Positions 33,632 to 42,473 of a stretch of DNA of 64,000 nucleotides are shown piece after piece. A program made the position numbers and the translations under genes. Under the pieces are notes generated by a model. It had not been told where the DNA came from. It saw only the letters and a program-made list of their open reading frames with translations, and did no database searches. The DNA comes from SZUA-35 sp965530755 (GTDB taxonomy: Bacteria > Actinomycetota > Acidimicrobiia > Acidimicrobiales > SZUA-35), in NCBI GenBank assembly GCA_965530755.1, contig CBESNA010000011.1, positions 30,262-94,261 on the forward strand. The letters run 5' to 3'. The first letter of the stretch is position 1, and every line of letters starts with the position of its first letter.

Positions 33632-34330
33632 ATGAGCCTGATAACTGCCAGAGCCGTGACAAAGACCTATCGAACCGGCGAGGTGAGCGTTCCCGCATTG
33701 CGGGGCGTCGACCTCGAGATCGACTCCGGCGAGTTCATCGTCGTGATGGGACCATCCGGTCACGGAAAGTCGACCCTCCTCAACTGTCTTTCCGGCCTCG
33801 ACACCATCGACAGCGGTGAGGTCATCGTCGACGGTCAAGAGATCCATCGCCTGAGCGATCGGGCCAGAACGGCCCACCGGGCCGCGACGATGGGGTTCGT
33901 CTTCCAGAGCTTCAATCTGATCCCGGTGCTCTCGGCCGAGGAGAACGTCGAGCTGCCACTGCTGGCTGCGGGTGCGAAGCCGAAGGTGGCTCGCCTCGCT
34001 GGTCAACGCCTCCTGGCCAGAGTGGGTCTCGCAGACCGAGGGCGTCATCGACCGGCAGAGCTGTCCGGCGGTGAGCAGCAACGCGTGGCCGTTGCTCGGG
34101 CCCTGGTCACGCAACCGGCCGTGGTCTGGGCCGACGAGCCCACCGGCAACCTGGACAGTGCAACGGCCGGGGCGGTCCTCGATCTGTTCCGTGAGGTCAA
34201 CGCGAACGGTCAGACAATGGTGATCGTCACGCACGACCAGTCCATCGGCGACACTGCAGACCGAGTGATCGAGGTGCACGACGGTCTCGTGAGGAATGGT
34301 CTGGTACTGGCGGGGGCAGGTCGGTCATGA
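33632..34330 (+). CDS. ABC transporter ATP-binding protein (MacB/LolD type)
   Basis: This 232-residue ATPase has the Walker A loop GPSGHGKSTLL near residue 41, the signature LSGGEQQRVAVARAL near 145, Walker B VVWADEPTGNLDS, and the switch His in VIVTHDQ. This profile matches the LolD/MacB/FtsE group that powers FtsX-like permeases rather than importers. It should pair with the adjacent permease. Its ATG lies 32 bases after a sequence element shared with the kinase gene, and its stop overlaps the permease start (ATGA). Confidence 0.93.
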   Translation: MSLITARAVTKTYRTGEVSVPALRGVDLEIDSGEFIVVMGPSGHGKSTLLNCLSGLDTIDSGEVIVDGQEIHRLSDRARTAHRAATMGFVFQSFNLIPVLSAEENVELPLLAAGAKPKVARLAGQRLLARVGLADRGRHRPAELSGGEQQRVAVARALVTQPAVVWADEPTGNLDSATAGAVLDLFREVNANGQTMVIVTHDQSIGDTADRVIEVHDGLVRNGLVLAGAGRS

Positions 34331-37134
34331 TACTCGTCGCTCTCGTCGCCCTTGCCTTACTGATGCCTGTCGTCGTCCACGACCTGGTGCGTCGACCGAC
34401 CATCCGTCGTCTCGGTCTCCGCAACGTCGCACGTCGGCGCGGCGAGGCCGCACTTGTCGTCTGTGGCTCGATGTTGGCCACTGCGCTGATTGTCGGATCG
34501 TTCATCGTCGGGTCCAGTTTCGACCAGTCGATTCGTGACATCGCCGCCACCAACCTCGGTCCCGTTGACGAGATCGTGCTTCCTGACGACCCGGCGCGGG
34601 TCGATGATCTCGCCGAGGCGATCCTTGCCGAGAACAGCGGCGAAATCGACGGTGTCCTGGCGGTGCGCTCCGCCGAGGTGGCGGTCGCCTCGGTTGCAGC
34701 CGATGCCGATGGCCGGAGGGTCGAGCCGAACGCCGATCTGATCGAGATGGACCTCTCGGACGCAGCGGCTTTCGGCAACGATCCGAACTCCACCGGGTAC
34801 GCGGGGGTCGGAGACGTGCCGGAGGGTGCAGCCGTGATCAGCCGAGACCTCGCCGAGGATCTCGGCGCCGTCGAAGGCGACCAGATCGACCTCTTCATCG
34901 GGTCAGAGGCGCTGCGACTCGATGTCCATGCGCTCGTGGAATCGCAGGGCCTTGCCGGATTCACCGACATCGTGGTCGCTCCCGGCTCGGTGGCGTCCGC
35001 CCTGCCCGGTCTCGGGAGCGACCCTGCCGTTCTCCAGGGAGTGGCGCCGTCAGCTCTCCTCGTGTCGAACACCGGTGGGGTCTTCGATGGTGCGGACCGG
35101 TCCGACGCTGTGGAGTCGCTCGTCGAAGCTCAGGCCGCCTTGCTGCGTCTCGACGTCAGCGTGACGACCATCAAGGCCGATCTCCTCGCCGATGCAGAGG
35201 CGGAAGGATCTTCGATGACCGAACTCTTCGGCACAATCGGCGGATTCAGCGTGATCGCCGGGGTGCTCCTCGTGGTCAACCTCTTCGTGATGCTGGCCAG
35301 CGAACGAACCGTCGAGCTGGGAACGATGCGAGCCGTTGGTCTGAAGCGGGGAACGATTCTGCGGGCCTTCGCTCTGGAGGGAGCGATCTACGGAGTGGTG
35401 GCGGCAGCGGTCGGCGCTCTGCTGGGCATCGCCGTCGGCGCCGGGGTGATGGCGTTTGCAGCAACGTTGTTCGACGGCGACGGGTTCTCGGTCTCGCTCG
35501 CCGTGCGCCGCGGTGACCTGTTGGCCGGTGCAGCCATCGGCCTGGCCATCTCCCAGCTGACGGTGGTCCTGACCAGCGCCCGGATGACGAAGATCAACAT
35601 CGTGCGGGCCCTGAAGGATCTCGCCCCGCAAACGTCGACGCATCGAGCCTGGCGACGGATCGTTGCGAGCCTCGGCGGCATGGCCGTCGGCATCGGCCTC
35701 TTCGTCGCTGCGCCCGATCAGGCTCTCGCCGCCATGGCCGGGCCGGTGATCGCTGCGGTGGCTGCCATCGGCCTGCTCGGCCTCGTCATTCCTCGCAAGG
35801 CGGCAACGGTTCTCGGATGTGCCGTTGCCCTCGTGTGGCCGGTCGCCGTCTTCTCCGTTCGGGCCGACGTGCTCGACAATCCGGACGTCGACGTGTTCCT
35901 TCTGCAGGGCGTGCTCCTCGTCGGTCTCTCGACTGCCCTGCTCGCCTCGCTCGATCGGGTGTGGCTCGGGGCGGTCTCCGTCCTGGCGCCGAGCGGCATC
36001 GCCCCGCGGCTCGGAATGGCACATCCACTGGCCAGGCCCGTTCGGTCCGCGCTCCTCGTGGCCATGTACGCACTTGTGATATTCACCGTCACCTTCATCG
36101 CCGTGTTGAGCAGCGCCTTCTCGGCCTCGTCCGGTGAGCTGGCCCGTCACGTCGGCGGTCAGTACGACCTCGTGGTCGAGTCGAACCGCACGGCTCCGTT
36201 GTCGGCAGCTCAGCTTCAGTCGATCGATGGCGTGGACACCGTCTCGTCCATCGGTCGAGGAACGGTCGGCGTCGGGCAGGACGAGATCGGTTGGCAGGTG
36301 TCGAGCATCGACACAACCTGGCACCCCGACCTCGCTCCCGACCTCGACTCGATGGATGCGCAGTTCGCCGACAGCGCCGAGGCATGGGACGCGGTTGTCT
36401 CGGGTGATGGTTGGGTGATGATGCCGGCCGACGAGGGGTTCGAGGCCGGGAGCGCGATTCAGCTGCACAGTGCCTTCGGAGATGTCGTCGACGTCCGTGT
36501 GGCGGGTCTGACCAGGAATGGTTGGCTGGTCGATGCAGGGCTGTACGCCTCGGCGGACCTCGCCGATCGATTGTGGGACGACGAACGCCCGGAGGCGCGC
36601 TTCTACGTCGTCGCAGAGGACGGTCGAGCAGACACCGTTGCCACCACGATCCAGGGCCGTTGGCCGGAACAGGGTGCCGAAGCGACCACCTTCCTCAGCA
36701 GTGCAGATGAAGTCCTCGCCGAACAGAACGGCTTCTTCACGATGCTCCAGGGTTACCTCGGGCTTGGCCTCTTGATCGGCATCGCCGGTCTCGGTGTCGT
36801 GCTCACTCGGGCCGTACGTGAACGGCGTCGAGAACTCGGCATGCTCGCCGCCATCGGTGTGCCGGCAAGGCAGGCCCAGCGGGCCTTCCTGGTCGAGGCA
36901 AGCTTCATCGGGATCCAGGGCGTTGTGGTGGGTATCGGTCTCGGACTGGTCAGCGCCTGGCAGGTGATCACGAGGACCTCCTCGTTCGAGGATGGACTCG
37001 GCTTCGAGGTCCCCGTCTTCTGGTTGGCCGGTCTTGCCCTCCTTTCGGTCGCGGCTTCGGTCGTCGCCGCACTGGCTCCGGCCCACCGAGCCGGTCGGGT
37101 CCCGCCCGCTGTTGCCCTCCGGGTGACCGGCTGA
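34327..37134 (+). CDS. ABC transporter permease with two FtsX/MacB domains
   Basis: This 935-residue permease contains two FtsX-type modules. The N-terminal module has a leading helix, a large extracytoplasmic region (about residues 60-290) and three helices (GGFSVIAGVLLVVNLFVML, then GAIYGVVAAAVGALLGIAVG). A central set of helices (about 430-610) leads to a second extracytoplasmic region (about 610-800). The C-terminal module repeats the fold (LGLGLLIGIAGLGVVLTRAV, GVVVGIGLGLVSAW). Such exporters move lipids, peptides or antibiotics across or out of the membrane. With the adjacent ATPase and kinase pair it likely serves envelope stress or antimicrobial-peptide defence; that function is inference. 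Confidence 0.9.
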   Translation: MILVALVALALLMPVVVHDLVRRPTIRRLGLRNVARRRGEAALVVCGSMLATALIVGSFIVGSSFDQSIRDIAATNLGPVDEIVLPDDPARVDDLAEAILAENSGEIDGVLAVRSAEVAVASVAADADGRRVEPNADLIEMDLSDAAAFGNDPNSTGYAGVGDVPEGAAVISRDLAEDLGAVEGDQIDLFIGSEALRLDVHALVESQGLAGFTDIVVAPGSVASALPGLGSDPAVLQGVAPSALLVSNTGGVFDGADRSDAVESLVEAQAALLRLDVSVTTIKADLLADAEAEGSSMTELFGTIGGFSVIAGVLLVVNLFVMLASERTVELGTMRAVGLKRGTILRAFALEGAIYGVVAAAVGALLGIAVGAGVMAFAATLFDGDGFSVSLAVRRGDLLAGAAIGLAISQLTVVLTSARMTKINIVRALKDLAPQTSTHRAWRRIVASLGGMAVGIGLFVAAPDQALAAMAGPVIAAVAAIGLLGLVIPRKAATVLGCAVALVWPVAVFSVRADVLDNPDVDVFLLQGVLLVGLSTALLASLDRVWLGAVSVLAPSGIAPRLGMAHPLARPVRSALLVAMYALVIFTVTFIAVLSSAFSASSGELARHVGGQYDLVVESNRTAPLSAAQLQSIDGVDTVSSIGRGTVGVGQDEIGWQVSSIDTTWHPDLAPDLDSMDAQFADSAEAWDAVVSGDGWVMMPADEGFEAGSAIQLHSAFGDVVDVRVAGLTRNGWLVDAGLYASADLADRLWDDERPEARFYVVAEDGRADTVATTIQGRWPEQGAEATTFLSSADEVLAEQNGFFTMLQGYLGLGLLIGIAGLGVVLTRAVRERRRELGMLAAIGVPARQAQRAFLVEASFIGIQGVVVGIGLGLVSAWQVITRTSSFEDGLGFEVPVFWLAGLALLSVAASVVAALAPAHRAGRVPPAVALRVTG

Positions 37135-37137
37135 GGC

Positions 37138-37143
37138 TAAGTT
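37138..37143 (+). promoter_or_regulatory. -10 hexamer TAAGTT of nudC (leaderless)
   Basis: TAAGTT is followed by seven bases and the GTG at 37151. The hexamer starts four bases after the permease stop codon. Confidence 0.55.
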
Positions 37144-37150
37144 CCATGAC

Positions 37151-37948
37151 GTGTTCGAGCCGATGGTGTCTGCGTCAGAGGAACTCCGAGCGAGGGTCGG
37201 TCGATGGATCGTCGTGGACGACCGATCGCACGTCTTCCTCGCCGACGGGGACTTTCCCGTCGGCGAGGAATGCCCGGTGCCGGGTGCGACACCTCACCTG
37301 CTCGGAACGAACGACGGCGTGCCGATCTGGGCGGTCGCTGCCGGTGACGCTCCCGTCGGCGAACCGATGCATCTCCGAGCACTGTTCGGGACGATTCCCG
37401 AGCACGACTGGGCGCTCGCCGGCCGGGCGGCCCAGGTCCTCACCTGGGCTCGCGATCACGCCTTCTGCGGCCGATGCGGCACTGCCACCGTCCCGCACCC
37501 CTCGGACCGGGCACGCGGATGCCCGTCGTGTGGCCTGCAGTCGTTCCCCCGGATCAGCCCGGCGGTGATCATGCTCGTCGAGCGGTTGACCGACGTGGGC
37601 CCGGAGGTGCTGCTGGCCTGGGGCCGTCAGTTCCCCGGCCGCTTCTTCAGCGCCCTCGCCGGGTTCGTCGAGCCGGGGGAGAGCCTCGAGGAGTGCGTCG
37701 TGCGCGAGGTTCGCGAGGAGACAGGGATCGAGGTCGACCGCGTCACCTACTTCGGCAGCCAACCCTGGCCCTTCCCCCACTCGATCATGATTGGTTTCAC
37801 GGCGCAGTACGTGTCCGGGGACATCAGTGTCCAGGAGGAGGAAATCGTGGAGGCCGGTTGGTTCGGGCCGAATGAGTTGCCGCCAGTCCCTCGTGGCGGA
37901 ATGTCGATCGCCGGTTGGCTGATCGAAGCCTGGCTCGAGCAGCTCTGA
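37151..37948 (+). CDS. nudC: NAD+ diphosphatase/NAD-cap hydrolase
   Basis: This 265-residue Nudix enzyme hydrolyses NAD(H) to NMN(H) and AMP and removes NAD caps from RNA. A four-Cys zinc ribbon (Cys106, 109, 124 and 127) precedes the catalytic Nudix box GFVEPGESLEECVVREVREE near residue 171. It is followed by the NudC-specific SQPWPFPHSIMIGF motif, which recognises the NAD end. The N-terminal 95 residues are the family's own domain. The start is GTG at 37151, supported by a leaderless -10 element. Confidence 0.95.
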   Translation: MFEPMVSASEELRARVGRWIVVDDRSHVFLADGDFPVGEECPVPGATPHLLGTNDGVPIWAVAAGDAPVGEPMHLRALFGTIPEHDWALAGRAAQVLTWARDHAFCGRCGTATVPHPSDRARGCPSCGLQSFPRISPAVIMLVERLTDVGPEVLLAWGRQFPGRFFSALAGFVEPGESLEECVVREVREETGIEVDRVTYFGSQPWPFPHSIMIGFTAQYVSGDISVQEEEIVEAGWFGPNELPPVPRGGMSIAGWLIEAWLEQL

Positions 37949-37951
37949 TTG

Positions 37952-38167
37952 CTAGGAGTCGTTCTTTGAGCCGGCGACGTTGTTCGGCACCACGTTCATC
38001 TTCGGCTCGTACTCGGTCGCAGCCGAGTCGCTGGCCTCCTTGATCATCGTGGCCCGGAGCTCGGCCCGACATGTCTCGCAAGGGCCGTAGAAACGTTCGA
38101 CGACAGTTCGCTTGCATCGGGGACAAGCGATCTCGAGGTCGCTTTCCGGTAACGGTCCGATCGCCAC
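37952..38167 (-). CDS. Small zinc-ribbon protein
   Basis: This 71-residue protein has two Cys pairs (ACPRCK and PCETCR) that should hold one structural zinc, followed by an Asp/Glu and Asn-rich tail (SDSAATEYEPKMNVV). The GTG at 38167 is preferred because AGGAGC lies six bases upstream; an ATG eleven codons earlier has no such site. No enzyme motif is present. It is divergent from the MsmK-type ATPase gene and convergent with nudC. A function in nucleic-acid or protein binding would be guesswork. Confidence 0.7.
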   Translation of the reverse strand: MAIGPLPESDLEIACPRCKRTVVERFYGPCETCRAELRATMIKEASDSAATEYEPKMNVVPNNVAGSKNDS

Positions 38168-38204
38168 GCTCGTAGCTCCTCTTTCGTCGACAACGAGCAA
38201 ATGA

Positions 38205-38210
38205 TACGGT
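38205..38210 (+). promoter_or_regulatory. Possible -10 TACGGT for the MsmK-type gene
   Basis: TACGGT lies 49 bases before the GTG start at 38260 and is preceded by TGA, an extended -10-like context. The -35 region (TTTCGT) is poor. AAGGAGA before the start shows that this message does use a leader and ribosome-binding site. Confidence 0.3.
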
Positions 38211-38259
38211 CCGTCAACGTGCTTGAACGAGGCACGTCGCCCAACAAGGAGATCATTTC

Positions 38260-39447
38260 GTGGCTGTGGTCAAGCTCAAGGACATCAACAAGGTCTACCC
38301 GAACGGGTACCACGCGATTCATGATCTGAGCCTGGATGTCAACGATGGCGAGTTCCTGGTGCTCGTTGGCCCGTCTGGTTGTGGCAAGTCCACTGCGTTG
38401 CGCATGGTTGCCGGTCTCGAGGAGATCACTGACGGCGAGATGTACATCGGTGACCGGCTGGTCAACGACGTGCACCCCAAGGACCGCGACATCGCGATGG
38501 TGTTCCAGAACTACGCGCTGTATCCGCACATGACGGTGGCCGAGAACATCGGTTTCGCACTCAAGTTGGCGAAGGTGCCGAAGGGCGAGATCGAAGAGCG
38601 TGTCCGCAAGGCGGCGGCGATCTTGGATCTGACCGAGAATCTGGAGCGCAAGCCTGGTCAGTTGTCCGGTGGTCAGCGTCAGCGTGTTGCGATGGGTCGT
38701 GCGATTGTCCGCCAGCCCAAGGCGTTCTTGATGGATGAGCCGCTGTCGAACCTCGATGCGAAGCTTCGTGTGCAGATGCGAGCCGAGATCGCTGGTCTGC
38801 AACGCAACCTTGGTGTCACCACCCTGTACGTGACGCACGATCAGGTCGAGGCCATGACCATGGGTGACCGGGTCTGTGTCCTCAAGCGTGGGTATCTCCA
38901 GCAGGTCGACACGCCGCAGAATCTGTATGAATCACCGGACAACGTCTTTGTCGCCGGGTTCATTGGTTCGCCATCGATGAACCTGATGAAGGTGAATCTC
39001 ACCGGCACAGCCGAGGCGCCGCTGGCAGAGATCGCCGGGCAGCAGGTCGCCATCGCTCCTGAGCTCGCGAAGAGTCGTCCGGCCCTTGCCGGCTACATCG
39101 GCAAAGAGATCGTGTTGGGTATTCGTCCCGAGGATCTCGAGGACTCTGTGATTTCGGGGGCTCCCCCGGAGCGGACGTTCACCACGACGGTGACTCTCAC
39201 CGAGTCGTTGGGTTCTGAGATCATCGTGCACTTCCCGCTCGCCGCTGAGGCGTTCAGCATCATGGATGCCGAGTTCGAGGGCGAAGACGCCGTCGAGGCG
39301 CAGAAGGATTCTGAGGGTCGGACGATCTTTGTCGGCAAGTTCAGTCCCCGATCGACAGCTCGAATGGGGAATGAGATCACGATCGGGATCGACACCGGTC
39401 GATTCCATTTCTTCGACCCCTCCACCGGCCTCGCCATTCGCGACTGA
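38260..39447 (+). CDS. MsmK/UgpC-type sugar ABC importer ATPase
   Basis: This 395-residue ATPase powers carbohydrate importers. Walker A is GPSGCGKST near residue 37, the Q-loop follows in VFQNYALYPHMTVAEN, the signature is LSGGQRQRVAMGRA near 134, and Walker B is AFLMDEPLSNLD. The last 150 residues form the MalK-like regulatory domain (VLGIRPEDLEDS). No sugar permease or binding protein gene is nearby, so it is an orphan, as in MsmK-type shared ATPases. The coding sequence uses more T-ending codons than its neighbours, which suits a highly expressed gene. AAGGAGA precedes the GTG start. Confidence 0.93.
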   Translation: MAVVKLKDINKVYPNGYHAIHDLSLDVNDGEFLVLVGPSGCGKSTALRMVAGLEEITDGEMYIGDRLVNDVHPKDRDIAMVFQNYALYPHMTVAENIGFALKLAKVPKGEIEERVRKAAAILDLTENLERKPGQLSGGQRQRVAMGRAIVRQPKAFLMDEPLSNLDAKLRVQMRAEIAGLQRNLGVTTLYVTHDQVEAMTMGDRVCVLKRGYLQQVDTPQNLYESPDNVFVAGFIGSPSMNLMKVNLTGTAEAPLAEIAGQQVAIAPELAKSRPALAGYIGKEIVLGIRPEDLEDSVISGAPPERTFTTTVTLTESLGSEIIVHFPLAAEAFSIMDAEFEGEDAVEAQKDSEGRTIFVGKFSPRSTARMGNEITIGIDTGRFHFFDPSTGLAIRD

Positions 39448-39456
39448 GGCCCGGAA

Positions 39457-40185
39457 ATGCGGCTTCGTCAGGTGGCGTGGGTCGCACGCGACCTCGCAGC
39501 GTCAACCGATCTGGTCACGCGAGATCTCGGCCTCGAGGTCTGTTTCTCCGATCCCGGAGTGGGCGTGTTCGGGCTCGAGAACGCGCTCTTTCCCGTGGGA
39601 GACCAGTTCCTCGAGATCGTCTCGCCGGTGCAGGACGGGACCACGGCCGGGAGGCTGCTCGAGAAACGAGGAACGGGCGAGACACCGTGCGGCGGGGCCG
39701 GGTACATGGTCATCTTCCAAACCTCGGAAAACCTCGATGGGGTGCGGCATCGGGCAAAGGCCGCCGGGATCCGAATCGTGTTCGAGGCTGACGGGGGGAG
39801 CAACGCCGACGGAACTGCGATTCATGGCATCCACTTCCATCCCGCTGACGTCGGGGGAGCGATCGTTTCGATCGATCGGAGCGAACGTGCAGCCGAGTGG
39901 GCCTGGGCCGGACCGGCCTGGCGTCAGCACGTGCAGACCGATGTGGTCGAGGCGATGATCGGCGTCACCATCGAGGTGGCCGAGCCCGATACCGTCGCGG
40001 CCCGCTGGGCCGTCCTGCTCGGTGTCGATGCCGACCGCGCAACGGTGCAGATCGACGGTACGACGCTGACGTTCTGCGCACCGGACAGCGGGCCACCTCG
40101 CGGTGTCGTTGGACTCGATTTCCGCGGTTCGGCCGATCGCCGGCTCGAGTTGATCGGAACCGACGTCCACATCACGACGTCATGA
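39457..40185 (+). CDS. VOC-superfamily (glyoxalase-like) protein
   Basis: This 242-residue protein has a first glyoxalase-like half (RQVAWVARDL near residue 4, and DQFLEIVSPV carrying the Glu of a metal site) and a second half (VIGVTIEVAEPD). This is the two-module fold of the vicinal-oxygen-chelate superfamily, although the middle GIHFHPADVGGAIVSIDR resembles the signature of the Glyoxalase_3-like dioxygenase/lyase group. The reaction is unknown. It lies nine bases after the MsmK-type gene, and its TGA overlaps the ATG of the hydrolase, so the pair is coupled. Confidence 0.85.
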   Translation: MRLRQVAWVARDLAASTDLVTRDLGLEVCFSDPGVGVFGLENALFPVGDQFLEIVSPVQDGTTAGRLLEKRGTGETPCGGAGYMVIFQTSENLDGVRHRAKAAGIRIVFEADGGSNADGTAIHGIHFHPADVGGAIVSIDRSERAAEWAWAGPAWRQHVQTDVVEAMIGVTIEVAEPDTVAARWAVLLGVDADRATVQIDGTTLTFCAPDSGPPRGVVGLDFRGSADRRLELIGTDVHITTS

Positions 40186-41159
40186 CCCGTCGGGTTCGAA
40201 CCGTCGACGTCGGCGGCATCGAACTCTCCGTGACCGAACAGCATGTGACCGAACCGCGACCGGAAGGTCGAAGCGAGAAACCAACGGTCGTACTCCTCCA
40301 CGGGTTCCCCGACATCGGATACACGTGGCGCCATCAGATGGACGCGCTGGCCGCAGCAGGTCATCACGTGCTGGCACCCGACCAGCGGGGATACGGATGG
40401 AGCGACACGCCGGCCGACGTCGGGGCCTACGGCATCTTCGATCTCGTCGGCGACGTGATCGGCCTGCTCGATTCGGAAGGCATCGACAGGTGTGTCCTGG
40501 CCGGCCACGACTGGGGCTCGATCGTGGCGTGGCATGTCGCCCTGATGCGTCCAGATCGGCTGCACGGCGTGCTGCTGATGAGCGTGCCTTATCAGCCTCG
40601 GACCGATCGCAGCGTGCTCGATCACATCCGCTCGGTCGATCCAGACGGGCCCTTTTCCTACATGCTGGCATTCCAGGAGATGGGCCTCGCCGAGTCCCTG
40701 ATGGATCCGGACCCGATCGAGTTCCTCCGGGTGATGCACTGGAAACAAAGCGCCGCATGGGCGGTAACACCCGAGGCGGCCGACGACCTCGCTCCAGCGG
40801 GACGACCGCCGTTCCTCGCCGCCGAGGAACTGGAGAACTACGGCCGAGCCTTCGCGAGGACAGGCTTTGCCGGTGGGATCAATTGGTATCGCAACTTCCA
40901 GGCGAACTGGGAACGAACCCGTCCATGGCAGGGTGCGCCGATCACCGTCCCGTCGGCCTTCATCGGCGGCGAACACGACTTCGTTGTGACCCGGGGTGAC
41001 GGCGGCCTGGGAAGTCCGGTGTCCTCGATGTCGGATCATTGCCTCGACCACCGGGCCACCACGATCGTGCCCGGCGGCCACTGGGCCCATCAGGAGCACC
41101 CGGGTCCGGTCAACGAGGCCATGCTCGAGTTCCTCGCGTCCGTTTCGCCAGACACCTGA
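40182..41159 (+). CDS. Alpha/beta hydrolase, epoxide-hydrolase-like
   Basis: This 325-residue protein has the sequence order of soluble epoxide hydrolases and haloalkane dehalogenases: LLHGFPDIGYTWRHQM (oxyanion/HGFP motif near residue 37), APDQRGYGWSD, the nucleophile elbow GHDWGS with Asp near residue 108, a cap helix region, and the late GGHWAHQEHP carrying the catalytic His. Family members open epoxides through an aspartyl ester, so the Asp nucleophile favours hydrolase of this type over esterase. The ATG at 40182 overlaps the VOC gene stop. Confidence 0.9.
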   Translation: MTRRVRTVDVGGIELSVTEQHVTEPRPEGRSEKPTVVLLHGFPDIGYTWRHQMDALAAAGHHVLAPDQRGYGWSDTPADVGAYGIFDLVGDVIGLLDSEGIDRCVLAGHDWGSIVAWHVALMRPDRLHGVLLMSVPYQPRTDRSVLDHIRSVDPDGPFSYMLAFQEMGLAESLMDPDPIEFLRVMHWKQSAAWAVTPEAADDLAPAGRPPFLAAEELENYGRAFARTGFAGGINWYRNFQANWERTRPWQGAPITVPSAFIGGEHDFVVTRGDGGLGSPVSSMSDHCLDHRATTIVPGGHWAHQEHPGPVNEAMLEFLASVSPDT

Positions 41160-41188
41160 CACCGCCCGTCACCTGACACACTGGGCAG

Positions 41189-42463
41189 ATGTCGTCGCAG
41201 GCCATCAACGTGCTCGATCGGCCGCCGGACTGCACGGTGCGGGTGCCGGGATCGAAGAGCCACACGAACCGTGCTCTTGTGTGCGCTGCCCTGGCTTCGG
41301 GGACCTCGACGCTGCACGGCATTCTCCTCGCCGACGACACCGAGGCCATGCTCGAGCTGCTGGCAACACTTGGAATCGGCATCGAGCTCGATCGGGACAC
41401 CCGTCGGGCGACGGTCGAAGGTGTCGACGGAAACATCCCGCCCCACGAGGGCATCCTCGATGCCCGTCAGTCCGGCACCACGAGTCGATTCGTCCTCCCG
41501 ATGCTCGCACTGGGCACGGGTCGCTACGTGCTCGACGGCCATGAACAGATGCGAGCCCGTCCGTTCGGAGATCTGATCGGAGCGCTCGAAGTTCTCGGCG
41601 CCAGAGTGGAGGGTTCGACACTTCCACTCACGGTCGTCGGAGCCGGCTCGTTCACGGGAGGCCAGGTCGAGGTCCCGGGTTCGGTGAGCAGTCAGTTCCT
41701 CTCCGGTCTGCTGCTCAGTTCACCGTACGCAGCGGCAACCGTGAGCATCGAGATCGTCGGCGACCTGGTCTCGAAGCCGTATGTCGATCTCACGCTGGCG
41801 ACGATGGCGGCCTTCGGCGTCGAGGTCGATCGCGACGGCTACCGCACGTTCGTCGTCCCGACCGGCGGGTACAACGCTGCCGATCTGCAGATCGAACCCG
41901 ATGCCTCGGCTGCGTCCTATTTCTTCGCCGCAGCAGCTGCCACCCGTGGCAGGGTCAGAGTCGAAGGGCTCGGCACCACGACGCTTCAAGGCGATCTGGC
42001 GTTCGTCGATGTGCTCGAACGAATGGGGGCCGAGGTGATTCGGACCGCGGCTGCGACCGAAGTACGGGGGACGGGGGTTCTTCGTGGCATCGAGGTCGAC
42101 ATGGCCGACATCTCCGACACCGCCCAGACACTCGCCGCGATCGCTCCCTTCGCCGATGGACCTGTTCGGGTGACGGGCATCGGCTTCATCAGACGCAAGG
42201 AGACCGATCGCATCGCCGCCATCGTCACCGAGCTGACCAGACTCGGAATCGATGCCGTCGAAGATCCTGACGGTTTCACGGTGCAACCAGGCCGACCTCG
42301 CCCCGGCCTCGTGCACACCTACGACGATCATCGGATGGCGATGAGTTTCGCCGTGCTGGGTCTGGTCGCTCCCGGCATCGAGATCGCCGGTCCGTCATGT
42401 GTCGACAAGACATTCCCCGAGTTCTTCGAAACGCTCGCCGCGCTGTCCGGCACTCACTCGTGA
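41189..42463 (+). CDS. aroA: 3-phosphoshikimate 1-carboxyvinyltransferase (EPSP synthase)
   Basis: This 424-residue enzyme joins PEP to shikimate 3-phosphate in aromatic amino acid synthesis. Both EPSP signatures are visible: VPGSKSHTNRALVCAAL near residue 19 and the late RRKETDRIAAI near 329. The YDDHRMAMSFA motif is near 383, with KTFPEFF at the C-terminus. The PEP-binding loop reads ARQSGTTSRFVLP near residue 90, where Gram-negative class I enzymes have NAGTAMRP. The Pro of that loop is Phe here, and this may alter inhibitor response. Thirty bases separate it from the hydrolase stop, and the alcohol dehydrogenase gene follows closely. Confidence 0.96.
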   Translation: MSSQAINVLDRPPDCTVRVPGSKSHTNRALVCAALASGTSTLHGILLADDTEAMLELLATLGIGIELDRDTRRATVEGVDGNIPPHEGILDARQSGTTSRFVLPMLALGTGRYVLDGHEQMRARPFGDLIGALEVLGARVEGSTLPLTVVGAGSFTGGQVEVPGSVSSQFLSGLLLSSPYAAATVSIEIVGDLVSKPYVDLTLATMAAFGVEVDRDGYRTFVVPTGGYNAADLQIEPDASAASYFFAAAAATRGRVRVEGLGTTTLQGDLAFVDVLERMGAEVIRTAAATEVRGTGVLRGIEVDMADISDTAQTLAAIAPFADGPVRVTGIGFIRRKETDRIAAIVTELTRLGIDAVEDPDGFTVQPGRPRPGLVHTYDDHRMAMSFAVLGLVAPGIEIAGPSCVDKTFPEFFETLAALSGTHS

Positions 42464-42473
42464 GGGCGGCATC

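Noticed and set aside
35050..37086. Long open frame on the minus strand opposite the exporter permease
   Set aside because: It mirrors codons of the permease in high-GC DNA, has low-complexity composition and no recognisable domain; the plus-strand protein is clearly real.
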